Origin: Pleurostoma richardsiae
Taxonomy: Eukaryota > Ascomycota > Sordariomycetes > Calosphaeriales > Pleurostomataceae
Length of the DNA: 64,000 bases
NCBI GenBank assembly: GCA_030052745.1
Contig: JANBVO010000020.1
Coordinates: 248,001 to 312,000 of the forward strand
Direction of reading: 5' to 3'
The notes beneath the pieces were generated by a model. That model had not been told where the DNA came from and ran no database searches. It was given only the letters and a program-made list of their open reading frames with translations. This document shows, in pieces, positions 12,135 through 23,543 of this stretch (position 1 is its first letter; each line of letters opens with the position of its first letter). Both the position numbers and the translations under genes were made by a program.

Positions 12135-14114
12135 CTATTCAGTCTTTCCTTCAGTCTCCTCGTGGACTACGGGTTGCGCAACCCCAGCATCCGGCTCTGC
12201 AGCACTTGCTTTCTCGTCTTTCTCAGGTAACTTTTCCGCTTCATTCTGCTCTTCCGAGTCTGAGGCACTCGATGTCTGCTTCTTTCCAAACATCTTGAAG
12301 CTTGGCATGCTGACGTTGGACAAGTTAGGCTTCGAGATGCCATCCACACCCGGTATCTTCGAAGGAATCCAGTCTTTCAGCCCTGTACCAGCCTGCTGGA
12401 TACCTGTTCCGGCTTGTTGTGCGATGCTCATGAGATACCTCATGTATGTCCGCTTCTCTGCATCATCGATTGGAGGCTCTGGGGATGTCTCGTTGCTATC
12501 GTCTGGGAGGGGAACAAGGGATGCTGCCGCGGCGATGTCCACAGGCGACTCATCGGGGACGTCGTCATCCGCGCTTTCTGTCGCATTCGGAATATTCTCG
12601 ACTTTGGAGACATCAATACCATCAATGCCTTCGTCCGTGGCCTTCACAGCGTCCTCGGCTGGACTGCTAGGAGCTGGCTCTGCAAACTTAGGGTCGTCCA
12701 CCACGTCAGACTCGTCGTTGAACCACCGGATCACCAACCCAGCAGCCTCCTCTGTCATGACCTGATATTCTTCGTTCTTCTGTGGATCGAACATGCTCAC
12801 ATGAGCCTGAACTTCGTCCTCCGAATCCTTGACGACATGCCTCGAGAAGAGTCCATGGGCAGGCTGATCCTCCAGCGGCACGGCGCAGAATGTCCGCTCG
12901 GGAACGAAGTAACCCCCGCTCCAGTATCCGTTCTCCCCCATCGAACAGTAGAAGTCGTGTACGCCAACCCCCTGCAGCGCCGCCAGACGCTCGAGCCTCC
13001 TGCTCAGCTCGGCCTGCTTCAGCAGGACCCCGACGAAGGTGAAGTGGTCCGACAGCCAGGCGAACGACCTGCCCACGTTGCCGCGGTTGACGTACGCCAG
13101 CCCCTGGCCGAGCCGGTCAACACCCTGCTGGTAGCCCTCCATGACGGACTGCTTGTTGAGGTTGCGAACGCTCTGCACGCCCTCCACGATCTTCCGGCGG
13201 TGGACATAGGCGGCCACCCCGCCCGCCGCGATGGCGCCGACCGTGCCGGTGCGTACGGCCACGAGCTGCCACGTCTTCCACGCCGGGTTGGTGAGGGAGC
13301 GGCTGGAGGAGGCGCCGGGAAGCGAGGTTGCGCCACGCTTGAGAGCCATGCTGAGGCCGGCGGGGGCGGCGGAGAGGGCGGTCATGACGTTGAAAACGCT
13401 GCTGACTTTCTGGTAGTTGGAGAAGGCGCCGTATACGAACATCGAGCGCGCGAGCCCGTTGTAAGGCGTGTCAAAGGCGAGAATACCTTGGATGAGCGGG
13501 AATATCGGTGCTGGGCCATTGTCGTGCTTTATCCTGTCGTCGAGGATCTGGAAGAGAGCATCGCTCGCGACGAAACCCCTATTTGTCATGGCTCAGTACT
13601 AAGGAGGCGGACGGGTGCAAGCAGCATCTTACCCCATGGAGTGTGCCACCAGTATGACCCCGACATGTCTGTCGTTCGGTGGCCACGGTTTCTCGAGGTG
13701 GGCCTTGCGCAGGTCCATAACCCGCTCTTTCAGCCTGTCGACGCCGTTAGTCACAAGTACAAGAGCATCTTCTTCCTCTTCTTGTTCAAGGCAACCTACC
13801 ATTCGAGAAACCTGCCGGTGCACTGTGTCAACTCCCCTTTGGTCTCATACCTAGGGTAGACGACCGATTCCACGCGCTGGTCGGGCAGCTGATTTGCGAC
13901 TGATTTTTTCAGGTCCTACAAAATAGGTAGTCAGTGTAATGCGGTCTCCTAGCATCGTGTCAGCGGATCGACTCACATCCGGAAAGCTCGCGAAGGTGTC
14001 GTCGCTCCCCTGGTGCAAAGAAATGTCAGCCGGAACTGTCTATTGTCCTGATCGTTGGCTACGTATTCGAACCTTGAAGCCGTGTATGAAGCAGAGTAAC
14101 AGTATTCGAGACAT
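12135..14114 (-). CDS. DUF676-type serine hydrolase, membrane-anchored
   Basis: Exons 14114-14073, 14009-13977, 13915-13800, 13734-13633 and 13578-12135 encode 578 residues. The N-terminus is a hydrolase beta strand (RILLLCFIHGFKGSDDTF), and the nucleophile elbow VAHSMGG spans the fourth intron. This matches the fungal DUF676/putative lipase family of alpha/beta hydrolases. A hydrophobic helix (VGAIAAGGVAAYV) about residue 180 may sit in a membrane. It is followed by a conserved globular part (GVHDFYCSMGENGYW) and an acidic, Ser/Glu-rich disordered tail of about 200 residues. The split of the first 130 residues over four exons is supported by phase-consistent GT..AG introns of 54-65 bp. The substrate is unknown. 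Confidence 0.83.
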
Positions 14115-14901
14115 AATGAGCAGTCTAAGATAGGGCAATAGGTTGATGTGCACTGGTAGATAGACTGATTTGGAAGGGGAACCACAGACCTCCCAGGGGT
14201 TCGACCCGTCACCCTAGGCCAGATTCTTCCCCTTAATACCCTGACGCGCTTTCACGCCCAAGACGCCTTCCATCCTATCCCTCCTGCTGCCCGGTTTGTT
14301 TGACTGCAAGAACCATGCAGGTTCAGCCACACTGGTTGTCCGGATTGGCCAGAGGAGGGAAGTGTGGCGACTGACGAGCCACAACGTCACTGATAACGTC
14401 ATTCGCTGCCCTCGTCCGCCCTCACCAAACAGCGACCATTGCACGAGGTGTCAGCACAGATATTCCATTTGCTGGTTGCAGGATACTATGGAGATAGCGT
14501 ATCTGTGAATGGTGTGCATCCTCGGTGTGTTCATCTACGCAGCTAAGCAGCTCACTGGATAAAACGAGCTAGACCTTTTCACCTGAGCATCCGTTAGGAC
14601 CATGGCACAGACAATCCACCAATTCCAAGCTTGTAGTTATGAAGTTGTGACAATGGAATCCAGAGAGGACTCAAGGTCTATGCTCGGATAGTGGCATCTC
14701 CACTGTAGGCAGATCGGGTGCCCACACACCCCGACAACGTCCGGAATACATCAAGGCCATCCGACCAGGCTCTTCAGCGGCATCAGGAATGCTGAGGTTA
14801 CCTGCCTCTCGCCTCGGATCTGTTTCCAAAGTGGACAGACCCTTCATCCTGCGTAGGGTCCGTATCCGGCCCTAGAACACCCCAAACCCATCAACATCTT
14901 C

Positions 14902-15282
14902 CTACTCCTTCTTCTGCGAGATCCCACCCTCTTTCACCATGCCTTCGCAGCCCACCGCTTTCCCTGCCAGCTCCTCGATCCGCCCGTACCCCTGGGCTGC
15001 AGGATCCCGCTTGTCCCCTGCTGCCTTCATCGCGGACACGGCATGTGCCTTGTCCTGCTCGCCCGAGCTAGTCCAGGCGTGAGAGCCCGTAACGGAGCCG
15101 ATCGCGCTCTGGGAAACACGGGGGATGTCAGCGGGATCTCACGCGTTGTTTACAGGTAGGCTGCATGATGTAGAGGAAATGAGAATCACCCCTACCTCTG
15201 CGGCGCCCTTGATGTACTCGGCGTGGCTGCCGACCAACCCAGGCTGTTGCGGGTTCGTGCTTGCGTTCTGATTGCTTGCCAT
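14902..15282 (-). CDS. CsbD-like stress protein (hmp1-like)
   Basis: Two exons (15282-15196 and 15108-14902) encode a 97-residue, hydrophilic, Gly/Ala/Lys-rich protein. The core AEYIKGAAESAIGSVTGSHAW and the repeat-like GYGRIEELAGKAVG match the fungal CsbD-like family, sometimes named mismatched base pair and cruciform DNA recognition protein hmp1. The family is linked to general stress response. DNA binding was reported for the founding member and should not be assumed here. The 87-bp intron has GTAGGG..CAG ends and leaves phase 0. Two CRE-like sites lie 130-150 bp upstream of the start, in keeping with bZIP stress control. Confidence 0.85.
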
Positions 15283-15411
15283 TGTAAGCCTCTAGGTGGT
15301 CTTAAGAAGTCGTGTAGTTTTGAAATTGCTGTAAGGCTATGGATACAAGTCTCTAACAGAAAGGCAGTTCTCTGCTGGGCATATAAGCCTGCTGTGATTG
15401 GGGAGCCTAGA

Positions 15412-15433
15412 TGACGTCGGGAGCCTGACGTCA
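15412..15433. promoter_or_regulatory. Paired CRE-like sites (TGACGTC)
   Basis: TGACGTCG at 15412-15419 and the perfect palindrome TGACGTCA at 15426-15433 are spaced 14 bp start to start, 130-150 bp upstream of the CsbD-like gene on the minus strand. TGACGTCA is the known site of ATF/CREB-type bZIP factors such as fungal Atf1/AtfA, which act in stress and conidial programmes. The sites are seen directly; their use is inference. Confidence 0.55.
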
Positions 15434-17400
15434 TGACCTCTAGACACCTTTGATTGAAACGGTAGACGGCCCTGCATTGCAGATTTGCCGCACTCTGTTG
15501 CGACGACTCGATCTTCAGGATACAAACTGTCACTCGGATCTTACCATGCAGTTAGTCGGCATCGACGAGGTACAAGACAGCATACACACAGTTTGCTTCT
15601 CGAAGACTGGAGACGACGAAAAAGCACCTTAGGTAATCATCGCCTGAAAGTGAGTTTCCTTACCCGAGAAACACTTCCGACAGCGACAGAGCACCATAAC
15701 ACGTACTAGGCGAGGGAGCGACTGAGGGTCGGACCATACCCATTCGGAAAGAGTCGCAACGTAGAATAGACGTGGTCGAGATCTCTGCTTCCCCGAACAA
15801 GGTACGGTTCGAACACCGGCATAGGGGAACTTATCACGTGGCCTGGACCGAGGTGGATGGAATGTCCACCCTTGGTTTTCACCCATAGCCCCTTGGCATT
15901 AAACGACGCCCCTGCAATCTCGGAGGGAGAAACATGGGGTCCCCGCGATCGTCTATCGAAGACGCACAAAGGATGCGGATAAAGCAAGGGGCGTCTCTCC
16001 CGGGATGATCTAGAGTAACCCATGTGAAAATAGCGGTGGAGATGGGGGGATTTGGATGTCCATCGGCGGCCAATCCACATGGGGTCTGAAGACATGCCTC
16101 TTCCGGAGGAGGTGTCGCTGACTGGGCCAGGCCTTACTTGCGCAGACGCATCCACTAAAATAGAAAGGCGGTGACAACGTGGCTGGAGGATTGGTGTGAG
16201 GCCAGGAAGGCAGACAGACCAACAAAGGATACTGGTTCCCAAAGAGCTTGAAAACGGGTTGCCAGAATTCGTGGAGTGTTAGACAGGTGTCGGGGTAAAA
16301 GAAGCCAGCGACAAAGGAAGGACGGCTCATCCGCACCTCTGCGCCTGGGGTCCGAGTCTACTACTCACGAACCACTTGTGGAGCCGAATCCAACTACGCT
16401 TCCTGGTTGGGCCGTGAGCAGTATCTGGGCTGTGTCTGACGGGAGACCCTCAGCCCGCTGCGGGTCAGGTTCGGGCGGCCGGTGGCAACAGAGGGACATC
16501 CCGAACAGCCCGGATCAGAGGCCGTGATAGACAGTTTGAAAGAAGGGCATCGAATCCATCTTTAAAAGAAGGAAGCCGCATCATATCGTCGGAAGAGCGG
16601 TGGCGAAGCCGGGGCAATACGCCGGAGGAAGCCTCAAGGCCTGTCGTGGTCGGGCGGAGCAAGCGACGGGGTACATGTCAAGTTTATCTGACTGTTAAGA
16701 TGGAACCCACGGTGATTATGAACTCTTCTTCTAGGAGGACGTTAGCACACTATTGCCACTCCCATTCAATGAAGTACAGAGACGCTTATCGCATCGATTG
16801 TCGGCTCGGTTACGATGGTACTGTACAGCACGACGGGAGCCAGGGGGGCAAGATTTGGCAGAATTTTTGGCGGGGAGACCGCCCCGCGCTTGAGGAGACG
16901 AACGGGACCCTAACAGGATAGTCTCAGTTGCCACCACAACCAACCCCGCCGGGAGGATGAAACTGTTAGGGGTCTGGAGGGAGTTCGCACACCCGAGGAG
17001 CATGCGCATTATTATGCAAGAAGATGGATTACAAACATATATCGATCATTCGTGAAGGTGACGAGGGACAGCCGGAAAACATGCTTGCAATGGCTTTGCC
17101 TCGGCGGAGATAGAAAGGCGACAAATGGCGAAAGCCTTCCTCGAGATCCAAGTTGCCCGTAAATTTTTGCATCAAACTGCTTCACCGCCTTGGATGGATG
17201 CCCGATGGGGACTAGCGGGGGGGCTGATAAAGCGATAAGCAGGGATTTCTGAGTCGTGGTGGGCGATAAGAGCCAATCAATGGAGGGGCAATGACTGGCT
17301 GGGCGACGCCCCCTCCCTTTTGCCGCTGCGAGACCTGCGCTCCCGTCTCCGAAGTAGTCGGGATAAGAAAAAAGTTTTCTTGGGACACACCTCCTGGGCG
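15434..17400. other. Long intergenic stretch, no gene recognised
   Basis: About 2 kb between the CsbD-like gene and eEF3. Several medium open frames exist, such as 178 codons on the minus strand at 15,706-16,242, but they are Arg/Pro/Ser-rich, lack motifs, and have no neighbouring frame that would splice on. I see no tRNA, repeat or transposon end. It probably includes the distal eEF3 promoter. Confidence 0.5.
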
Positions 17401-17427
17401 CTCCTCTCAATAAAAGGCTGCCTTCTC

Positions 17428-17520
17428 CTGTCAGCTTCGTCCTCCCAGCCTTCCTCCCTCCTACATCTCCCCAAATTTCTCTCCCTTATTCCTTTTCCTC
17501 CCGTCTGTTCCTCTTCGTAG
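17428..17520 (+). promoter_or_regulatory. Pyrimidine-rich leader of the eEF3 gene
   Basis: A strongly C/T-rich tract with very few purines on the plus strand lies 235-330 bp upstream of the eEF3 start codon. CT-rich tracts near the transcription start are usual for highly expressed filamentous-fungus genes, so this is a likely core promoter/leader element. The exact start site cannot be read from sequence. Confidence 0.45.
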
Positions 17521-17755
17521 GATCGACGCTCTCCAACTCATCTCTATACTCAGTCTTTGTCGTGACTTGGGTTCCCTGGTAGACGAGCCAGCATAGAGCA
17601 GAATCGACCCTCCATCGACTTCTGCGGGCTCATCTTTCTCGTCGGCAGATCCACGATTTCGATACCCCGGATAGATCGCGCGTATCGATAGACCTGTCCT
17701 TTGCGATTTACATTCAACCTCCGACGAACCCTCCGATCTTTTTTTCCACACAATA

Positions 17756-20700
17756 ATGCCTGCCGCTATGGACGCCGCCACCGCTTCCGAGAACGCCAAG
17801 AGCGTCAAGGTCCTGGACGAGCTGATGCAGAAGCTCACTCTGTCCAAGGATGCTGGCGCTGTCAAGGACGCTTCCGCTGCCCTGGCGTCTTTCCTCAACG
17901 GCCGTATTGAGGATCTCGATGTGCCCATCAAGTGAGTAACAACAGCCCCCCTCATGAAGATGGAGTTTCCGCTCCCTTCTGCCCTTTGCACCCGAAATTT
18001 GCGATGTAGGTTGCCTGAGCAGGGCTATCTCCAACGCCCTGCTTAGACCGCTGGCACATCGGATTTCCTGCCTACTACCCATTTGCACCCCACCCTCGCC
18101 CAATTTTCCCCTCCCCCGAAAAGGCGCGCAAAATAATTTTTGTGGCCTTTTTGCGGCGGCGGATGGGAGTTGGGCCGAATCCAACACTTCTTTTCCCCAC
18201 CAAAAAAATTTCGCTGGGCGAATCGTGCCTAACACGTGAAGCGTCAGGACTATCGAGGCGCTGAAGAAGCAGCTCGGCAACAAGAAGGATGCTGCCGTCC
18301 GCGAGAAGGCGCTCAACGCCATTCAGTCGATTGCCCAGCACTCCGAGGTCTCCGCCTTTGTCGAGCCCTTCTTCATCGTTCTTCTCCCCAACATCCTTGC
18401 CGCTACTGGTGACAAGATCACCGCGGTGAAGAATGCCGCTATCGCCGCCGCTCTGGCGGTGGCCGAGGCCATCAACCCCAACGCTGTCAAGGCCACCCTC
18501 CCTGCCCTGATCGACTCCCTGCGGAATGCCCAGAAGTGGCCCGAGAAGATGACCGTTCTGGACTTCATCGACACCCTGGTCCGCACTGCCCCTGCGCAGG
18601 TCGCCTTCCGCGTCCCCGAGCTCATTCCCGTTGTCTCTGAGGCCATGTGGGACACCAAGAAGGACGTCAAGGAGCGCGCGTACAAGACCATGGAGAAGAT
18701 CTGCCAGTTGATCGTCAACAAGGATATCGAGCGCTTCATTCCTGAGCTCATCAAGTGTATTGCCAAGCCCGAGAACGTCCCCGAGACCGTTCACCTGCTC
18801 GGTGCCACCACTTTCGTCACGGAGGTGCAGGAGCCCACTCTTGCCCTCATGGTCCCTCTGCTGGATCGTGGTCTCGCCGAGCGCGACACCGCCATCAAGC
18901 GGAAGTCTGCCGTCATTGTTGACAACATGTGCAAGCTGGTCGACGACCCCAATGTTGTCGCTCCGTTCTTGCCGAAGATGATGCCCGGCCTCCAGAAGAA
19001 CTACGAGAATCTGGCTGACCCTGAGGCTCGTGAGAAGACCAAGCAGGCTCTTGACACTCTCACCCGCGTCGGTGCTGTCAAGGATGGCAAGATCCCCGAG
19101 GCTCGCAACGACGGCGACATCAACGTCGTCCTTGGCCACCTCAAGGAGGTTCTTGGTTCCAAGTACCCCAACGCCACCGCTGAGAAGTTCGCCCCTGTCC
19201 AGCAGTACATCGCTGCCGTGGCCGGTCAGCTCGTCGACGAGAAGGAGACCGAGCAGTCTACCTGGTGCGAGAACCTGAAGCCGTACGTCAGCGTGCTTGT
19301 TGGCGACGCTGCTGCCGAGGGCATCGTTGAGACTCTCCGCAAGAAGGCCTCTCCTGGTGTCGAGGAGGAGGAGGAGAAGGAGGAGGACGAGGAGGAGGGT
19401 GAGGACCTCTGCAACTGCACGTTCTCCCTTGCCTACGGTGCCAAGATCCTGCTCAACCAGACTCACCTGCGTCTCAAGCGTGGCCAGCGCTATGGTCTCT
19501 GCGGTCCCAACGGATCCGGCAAGTCCACTCTCATGCGTGCCATCAACAATGAGCAGGTCGAGGGCTTCCCCAAGCAGAGCGAGGTCAAGACCGTCTTCGT
19601 CGAGCACGACCTTGACTCCGAGGATACTGAGATGACCACCATCGACTGGACCATGAAGAAGCTGGCTGAGGCCAAGGTTGACACCACCCAGGAGGAGGTC
19701 GTCAAGCGCCTCGGCGAGTTCGGCTTCACCCCCGCCATGATTGAGGGTGAGATCACCGCTCTGTCCGGTGGTTGGAAGATGAAGCTTGCCCTGTGCCGTG
19801 CTGTCTTCGAGGCTCCTGACATCCTGCTGCTCGACGAGCCAACTAACCACTTGGACGTGAAGAACGTCAAGTGGCTGGAGGACTACCTCATGAGCTCCCC
19901 CTGCACTTCCATCATCGTCTCCCACGACACCGGCTTCCTGGACAATGTCTGCCAGCACATTATCCACTACGAGCGCTTCAAGCTCAAGCGGTACAAGGGT
20001 AACCTGAAGGAGTTCGTCCGCCGCAACCCTTCGGCCAAGTCTTACTACGAGCTCAGCGACTCCGAGCTGGAGTTCACCTTCCCTGAGCCTGGTTTCCTTG
20101 AGGGTGTGAAGACCAAGGCCAAGGCCATCCTGCGTGCTAGCAAGATGAGCTTCCAGTACCCTGGCACCTCGAAGCCTCAGATCACGGACATCACCTTCCA
20201 GTGCTCCCTGAGCTCTCGTATTGCTGTCATTGGCCCCAACGGTGCCGGCAAGTCCACCCTGATCAACGTCCTGACTGGTGAGCTGGTTCCCACTGGTGGT
20301 GAGATTTACCAGCACGAGAACATCCGTATCGCCTACATCAAGCAGCACGCTTTCGCTCACATCGACAACCACCTCGACAAGACTCCCTCCGAGTACATCC
20401 AGTGGCGTTTCCAGACTGGTGAGGATCGTGAGACCATGGACCGCGCCAACAAGATCATCACCGAGGCCGACGAGAAGGCCATGGACAAGATCTTCAAGAT
20501 CGAGGGCTCTCAGCGCCGCATCATCGGCATCCACTCCCGGAGAAAGTTCAAGAACTCGTACGAGTATGAGTGCTCTTTCGCTCTGGGTGAGAACGTCGGC
20601 ATGAAGAACGAGCGCTGGGTCCCCATGATGACCGCGGACAACCAGTGGCTGCCTCGCAGCGAGCTCCTTGCCTCCCACCAGAAGATGGTTGCCGAGGTTG

Positions 20701-21263
20701 ACATGAAGGAGGCCCTCGCCTCTGGACAGTTCCGTCCTCTGGTCCGCAAGGAGATTGAGGCTCACTGCGCCAACTTCGGTCTCGATGCCGAGCTGGTTTC
20801 TCACTCCCGCATGCGCGGTCTGTCCGGTGGTCAGCGTGTCAAGGTCGTCCTTGCCGCCTGCTCGTGGCAGCGTCCTCACCTGATCGTCCTTGATGAGCCT
20901 ACCAACTATCTCGACCGTGACTCCCTCGGTGCCCTGTCCAAGGCTCTGAAGAAGTTCGAGGGTGGTGTCATCATCATTACCCACTCTGCCGAGTTCACCA
21001 AGGACTTGACTGAGGAAGTCTGGGCTGTCATGGACGGCAAGATGACGCCTTCTGGTCACAACTGGGTGCAGGGCCAGGGCTCCGGTCCTCGGATCAAGCA
21101 GGACGACGACGATGAGGAGGAGAAGTTCGACGCTATGGGCAACAAGATCGTGTCGACCAAGAAGAAGGCCAAGCTGACCAGCTCCGAGGCGCGGAAGAAG
21201 AAGAAGGAGCGCATGGCTCGCCGGAAGCGTGGCGAGGAGGTCTTCAGCGACGAGGATGACTAG
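17756..21263 (+). CDS. tef3: Translation elongation factor 3 (eEF3)
   Basis: Two exons (17756-17931, 18248-21263) encode 1,063 residues, as expected for eEF3. This fungal ribosome ATPase releases E-site tRNA during elongation. The N-terminal third is HEAT repeats (HLLGATTFV and similar helices). Two ABC domains follow: Walker [10 protein letters not shown] at residue about 478 with [13 protein letters not shown] and [11 protein letters not shown], then GPNGAGKST at about 721 with [13 protein letters not shown] and [12 protein letters not shown]. The chromodomain-like insert sits inside the second ABC unit. The tail is acidic then Lys/Arg-rich ([23 protein letters not shown]), typical for ribosome contact. 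Codon use is extremely biased to C/G endings, consistent with very high expression. The single 316-bp intron is several times longer than the other introns in the window. Confidence 0.97.
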
Positions 21264-22089
21264 ATGCTTTCGCCCTTCTTGTTATGACATTCCCTTTGTT
21301 CATCTGTCTCGCTTTTGGCGGTCATGAAAGGAAGAAAAGTTAATGATCCTACTTTCGGGCTGCACGGTCATGGGCGTTCTTCATGTTGTTGTTGCTTTTT
21401 CGTTCCCTTTGCGAGGGCTCTATCCACACGCGGACTCATGGTGCGTTAATCTCGGGCCGGCCATAGAGATAGACGGAAAGGTCGCGCCCGCTCGAGGACT
21501 GGAGACCCGCGAGCGGGTAGCCCGGTCTTTTGGTTGTTTGTTGATGAGATGGCTGGATTGGAGGCCGAGGCCGCCACTAGATAGACGAGAGATCTTTGTG
21601 TCACGAGAGACCCAATAGACTTGAAATAGAATCAAGCTCCCTTGATAATTACTCATTGATTCTGTCTGCGATTCCCCCGTGAATGTCACTGTAAATACAT
21701 AGGACACAGAAGTCCTGTAATCTGGCTTTCTCGGTACTGTCTATTGCAAGCTCGTGTTCGCCCCCCACTTTTTTTCATTTCCCCGCACACATCGAATCTC
21801 AAGATGACCAAATACACGATTTTATCTGTTTCAAGATAGATATCTCGTCCAATTCTACGTTGTTCGGTTTCTAGTTATATTTGATATGTAGGTCTAACTG
21901 TTACGTACTTATCTATATAAATAACGTTATATTTTAGTGTCTTTTCAGTAGTAGAACTGCTGTTATATAAGAAAATTACTGTCTTCTTGACCGTCTTTCT
22001 AGCTATCTAGTTATCTTTCTGGCTGTTTCTGTAGCTATTTCCTTGACCGTCTAACTAGCCGTCTAGCCATTTCCCTGGCTGTTACTTTA

Positions 22090-22344
22090 GTTGTTACCTT
22101 GGCTATCTCTCTGGCTATCTCTCTGGCTGTCTCTCTGGCTGTCTCTCTGGCTGTCTCTCTGGCTGTCTCTCTGGCTGTCTCTCTGGCTGTCTCTCTGGCT
22201 GTCTCTCTGGCTGTCTCTCTGGCTGTCTCTCTGGCTGTCTTTCTGGCTGTCTCTCTGGCTGTCTCTCTGGCTGTCTTTCTGGCTGTCTCTCTGGCTGTCT
22301 CTCTGGCTGTCTCTCTGGCTGTCTCTCTGGCTGTCTCTCTGGCT
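22090..22344 (+). repeat. 12-bp tandem satellite (CTGGCTGTCTCT)n, left arm
   Basis: About 20 near-perfect head-to-tail copies of a 12-bp unit, with occasional TTTCT for CTCTCT variants. Degenerate copies extend on both sides (roughly 22,000-22,570). Because 12 is a multiple of three, the array stays open in all plus frames as LAVS- or LSLW-type repeats; I treat these as non-coding. Confidence 0.9.
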
Positions 22345-22619
22345 AGTCGTCTAGCTGTGAGCCTGGCTGTCTCTTTGGCTGTCTCTTTAGCTGTTACCTT
22401 GGTTGTTACCTTAGTTATCTTTCTGGTTATTTCCCTGGCTACTACTTTAGCTGTTACCCTAGCTGTTACTTTAGTTCTTTGTTTCCCTAGCTGTTTCCCT
22501 GGCTGTTCCCCTGGCTGTTCCCCTGGCTATTTAGCTGGCCTTTAGTTATCTCTCTAACTGTCTTTCTAGCTAGCTCCTTAGTTAGCTCTTTAACTATTTA
22601 TCTAACAGTTAGGAAATAA

Positions 22620-23040
22620 ACTAAGAAAACAACTAGAAAACCAGTCAAAGAACTAACCAGAAAGATAACCAGAAAGCTAACCAGAGAGACAACCAGAAAG
22701 ACAGCCAGAAAGACAGCCAAAGAGATAGCCAGAAAGATAACCAAGGTAATAACTAAGGTAATAACTAGGGAGATAGCTAGACAACCAGCCAAGCTTACAG
22801 GTAGAAAGACAGCCATGGAAACAGCCAGGGTAATAACCAAAGAAATAGCCAAGGAAATAACCAAGGAAATAGCCAAAGAAATAGCTAAACGGCCAGCCAG
22901 ACAGCGAACCAAACGGCCAGAAAAACAGCCAGAGAAACAGCCAGAGAGACAGCCAGAGAAACAGCCAGAAAAACAGCCAGAGAGACAACTAGACAGCCAA
23001 AGAGACAGTCAGAGGGCCAACTAGGAGGGATAGCCGGAGG
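22620..23040 (-). repeat. Degenerate inverted copy of the 12-bp satellite, right arm
   Basis: The plus strand reads as imperfect AGCCAGAGAGAC / AACCAGAAAGAT units, the reverse complement of the left-arm satellite, best preserved at about 22,910-22,990. It is shorter and more degenerate than the left array, so the arms of the fold-back element differ in length (about 870 against 680 bp). Confidence 0.8.
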
Positions 23041-23543
23041 GCGTACTAGAGAGTTAGCTGAGATAAATCAAGTAACTTAAACACTTATAAGATATATTTT
23101 ATATAGATAGATACCTAAGAACTAGATCTATTTCCTAAACGTAACTATAAACCGAATAGAATTACATTGAGTAAGAAATATGCCTAAGAATAGATAAAAT
23201 CGGGAATCTGGTCATCTCGCGATCCGACGTGTGTGGGGGAATGAAAAAAAGTGGGGGGCGAACACGAGCTTGCAATAGACAGTACTCGGCGCGTTGGTCG
23301 CTCGACCAATGCCTTAAGAGGCATCTCTGGACTCCTAAAAAGAGGGCCTCTCCGGCGACAAGCACCGTTTCAGGCGGGGATACCTGCGCTACAGTTTCCT
23401 CGCGTCATCCTCTCCCCCTCATTGCCCCGCGTTACGACCGATCGACGATACTCCGGCATCGCTCGCTACTATTTGGGCCGAGATATTTTAGGGACGAGCG
23501 CCTCAAACTCTGCAAAGAAGTCTTGATATCTCTCTCCTCACGC

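Larger units (their letters stand above)
21734..23285. mobile_element. Fold-back / long-inverted-repeat DNA element, non-autonomous
   Basis: The first 46 bases at 21734 (GTACTGTCTATTGCAAGC...) recur exactly as reverse complement ending at 23285. Beyond them the two arms stay alignable for at least 100 further bases with mostly transition differences. Inward, the left arm is pyrimidine-rich (CTGGCTGTCTCT) and the right arm is its inverted purine-rich counterpart, so the whole 1.55 kb can fold on itself around about 22,600. The flank TCG is present on both sides (21731-21733, 23286-23288). A TA duplication is equally possible because the ends are GTAC. No transposase is encoded. This is the architecture of a MITE or fold-back element. 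It lies 470 bp after eEF3 and ends 258 bp before a dehydrogenase start. Confidence 0.8.

Noticed and set aside
12414-13859. A 481-codon plus-strand frame over the DUF676 hydrolase
   Set aside because: Antisense shadow of a GC-rich gene whose own strand carries the hydrolase motifs and phased introns.
15706-16242. A 178-codon minus frame
   Set aside because: No motif, Ser/Pro/Arg-rich, no partner exon; probably chance.
18075-21059. A 994-codon open frame antisense to eEF3
   Set aside because: It is the mirror of the strongly biased eEF3 codons (Leu/Gly/Val/Asp-rich, no motif). Such antisense frames are expected when the sense strand avoids A-ending and T-ending codons.
22099-22545. Open frame coding LAVSLAVS repeats
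   Set aside because: It is produced by the 12-bp satellite, which is open in every plus frame. No start context or flanking domain.
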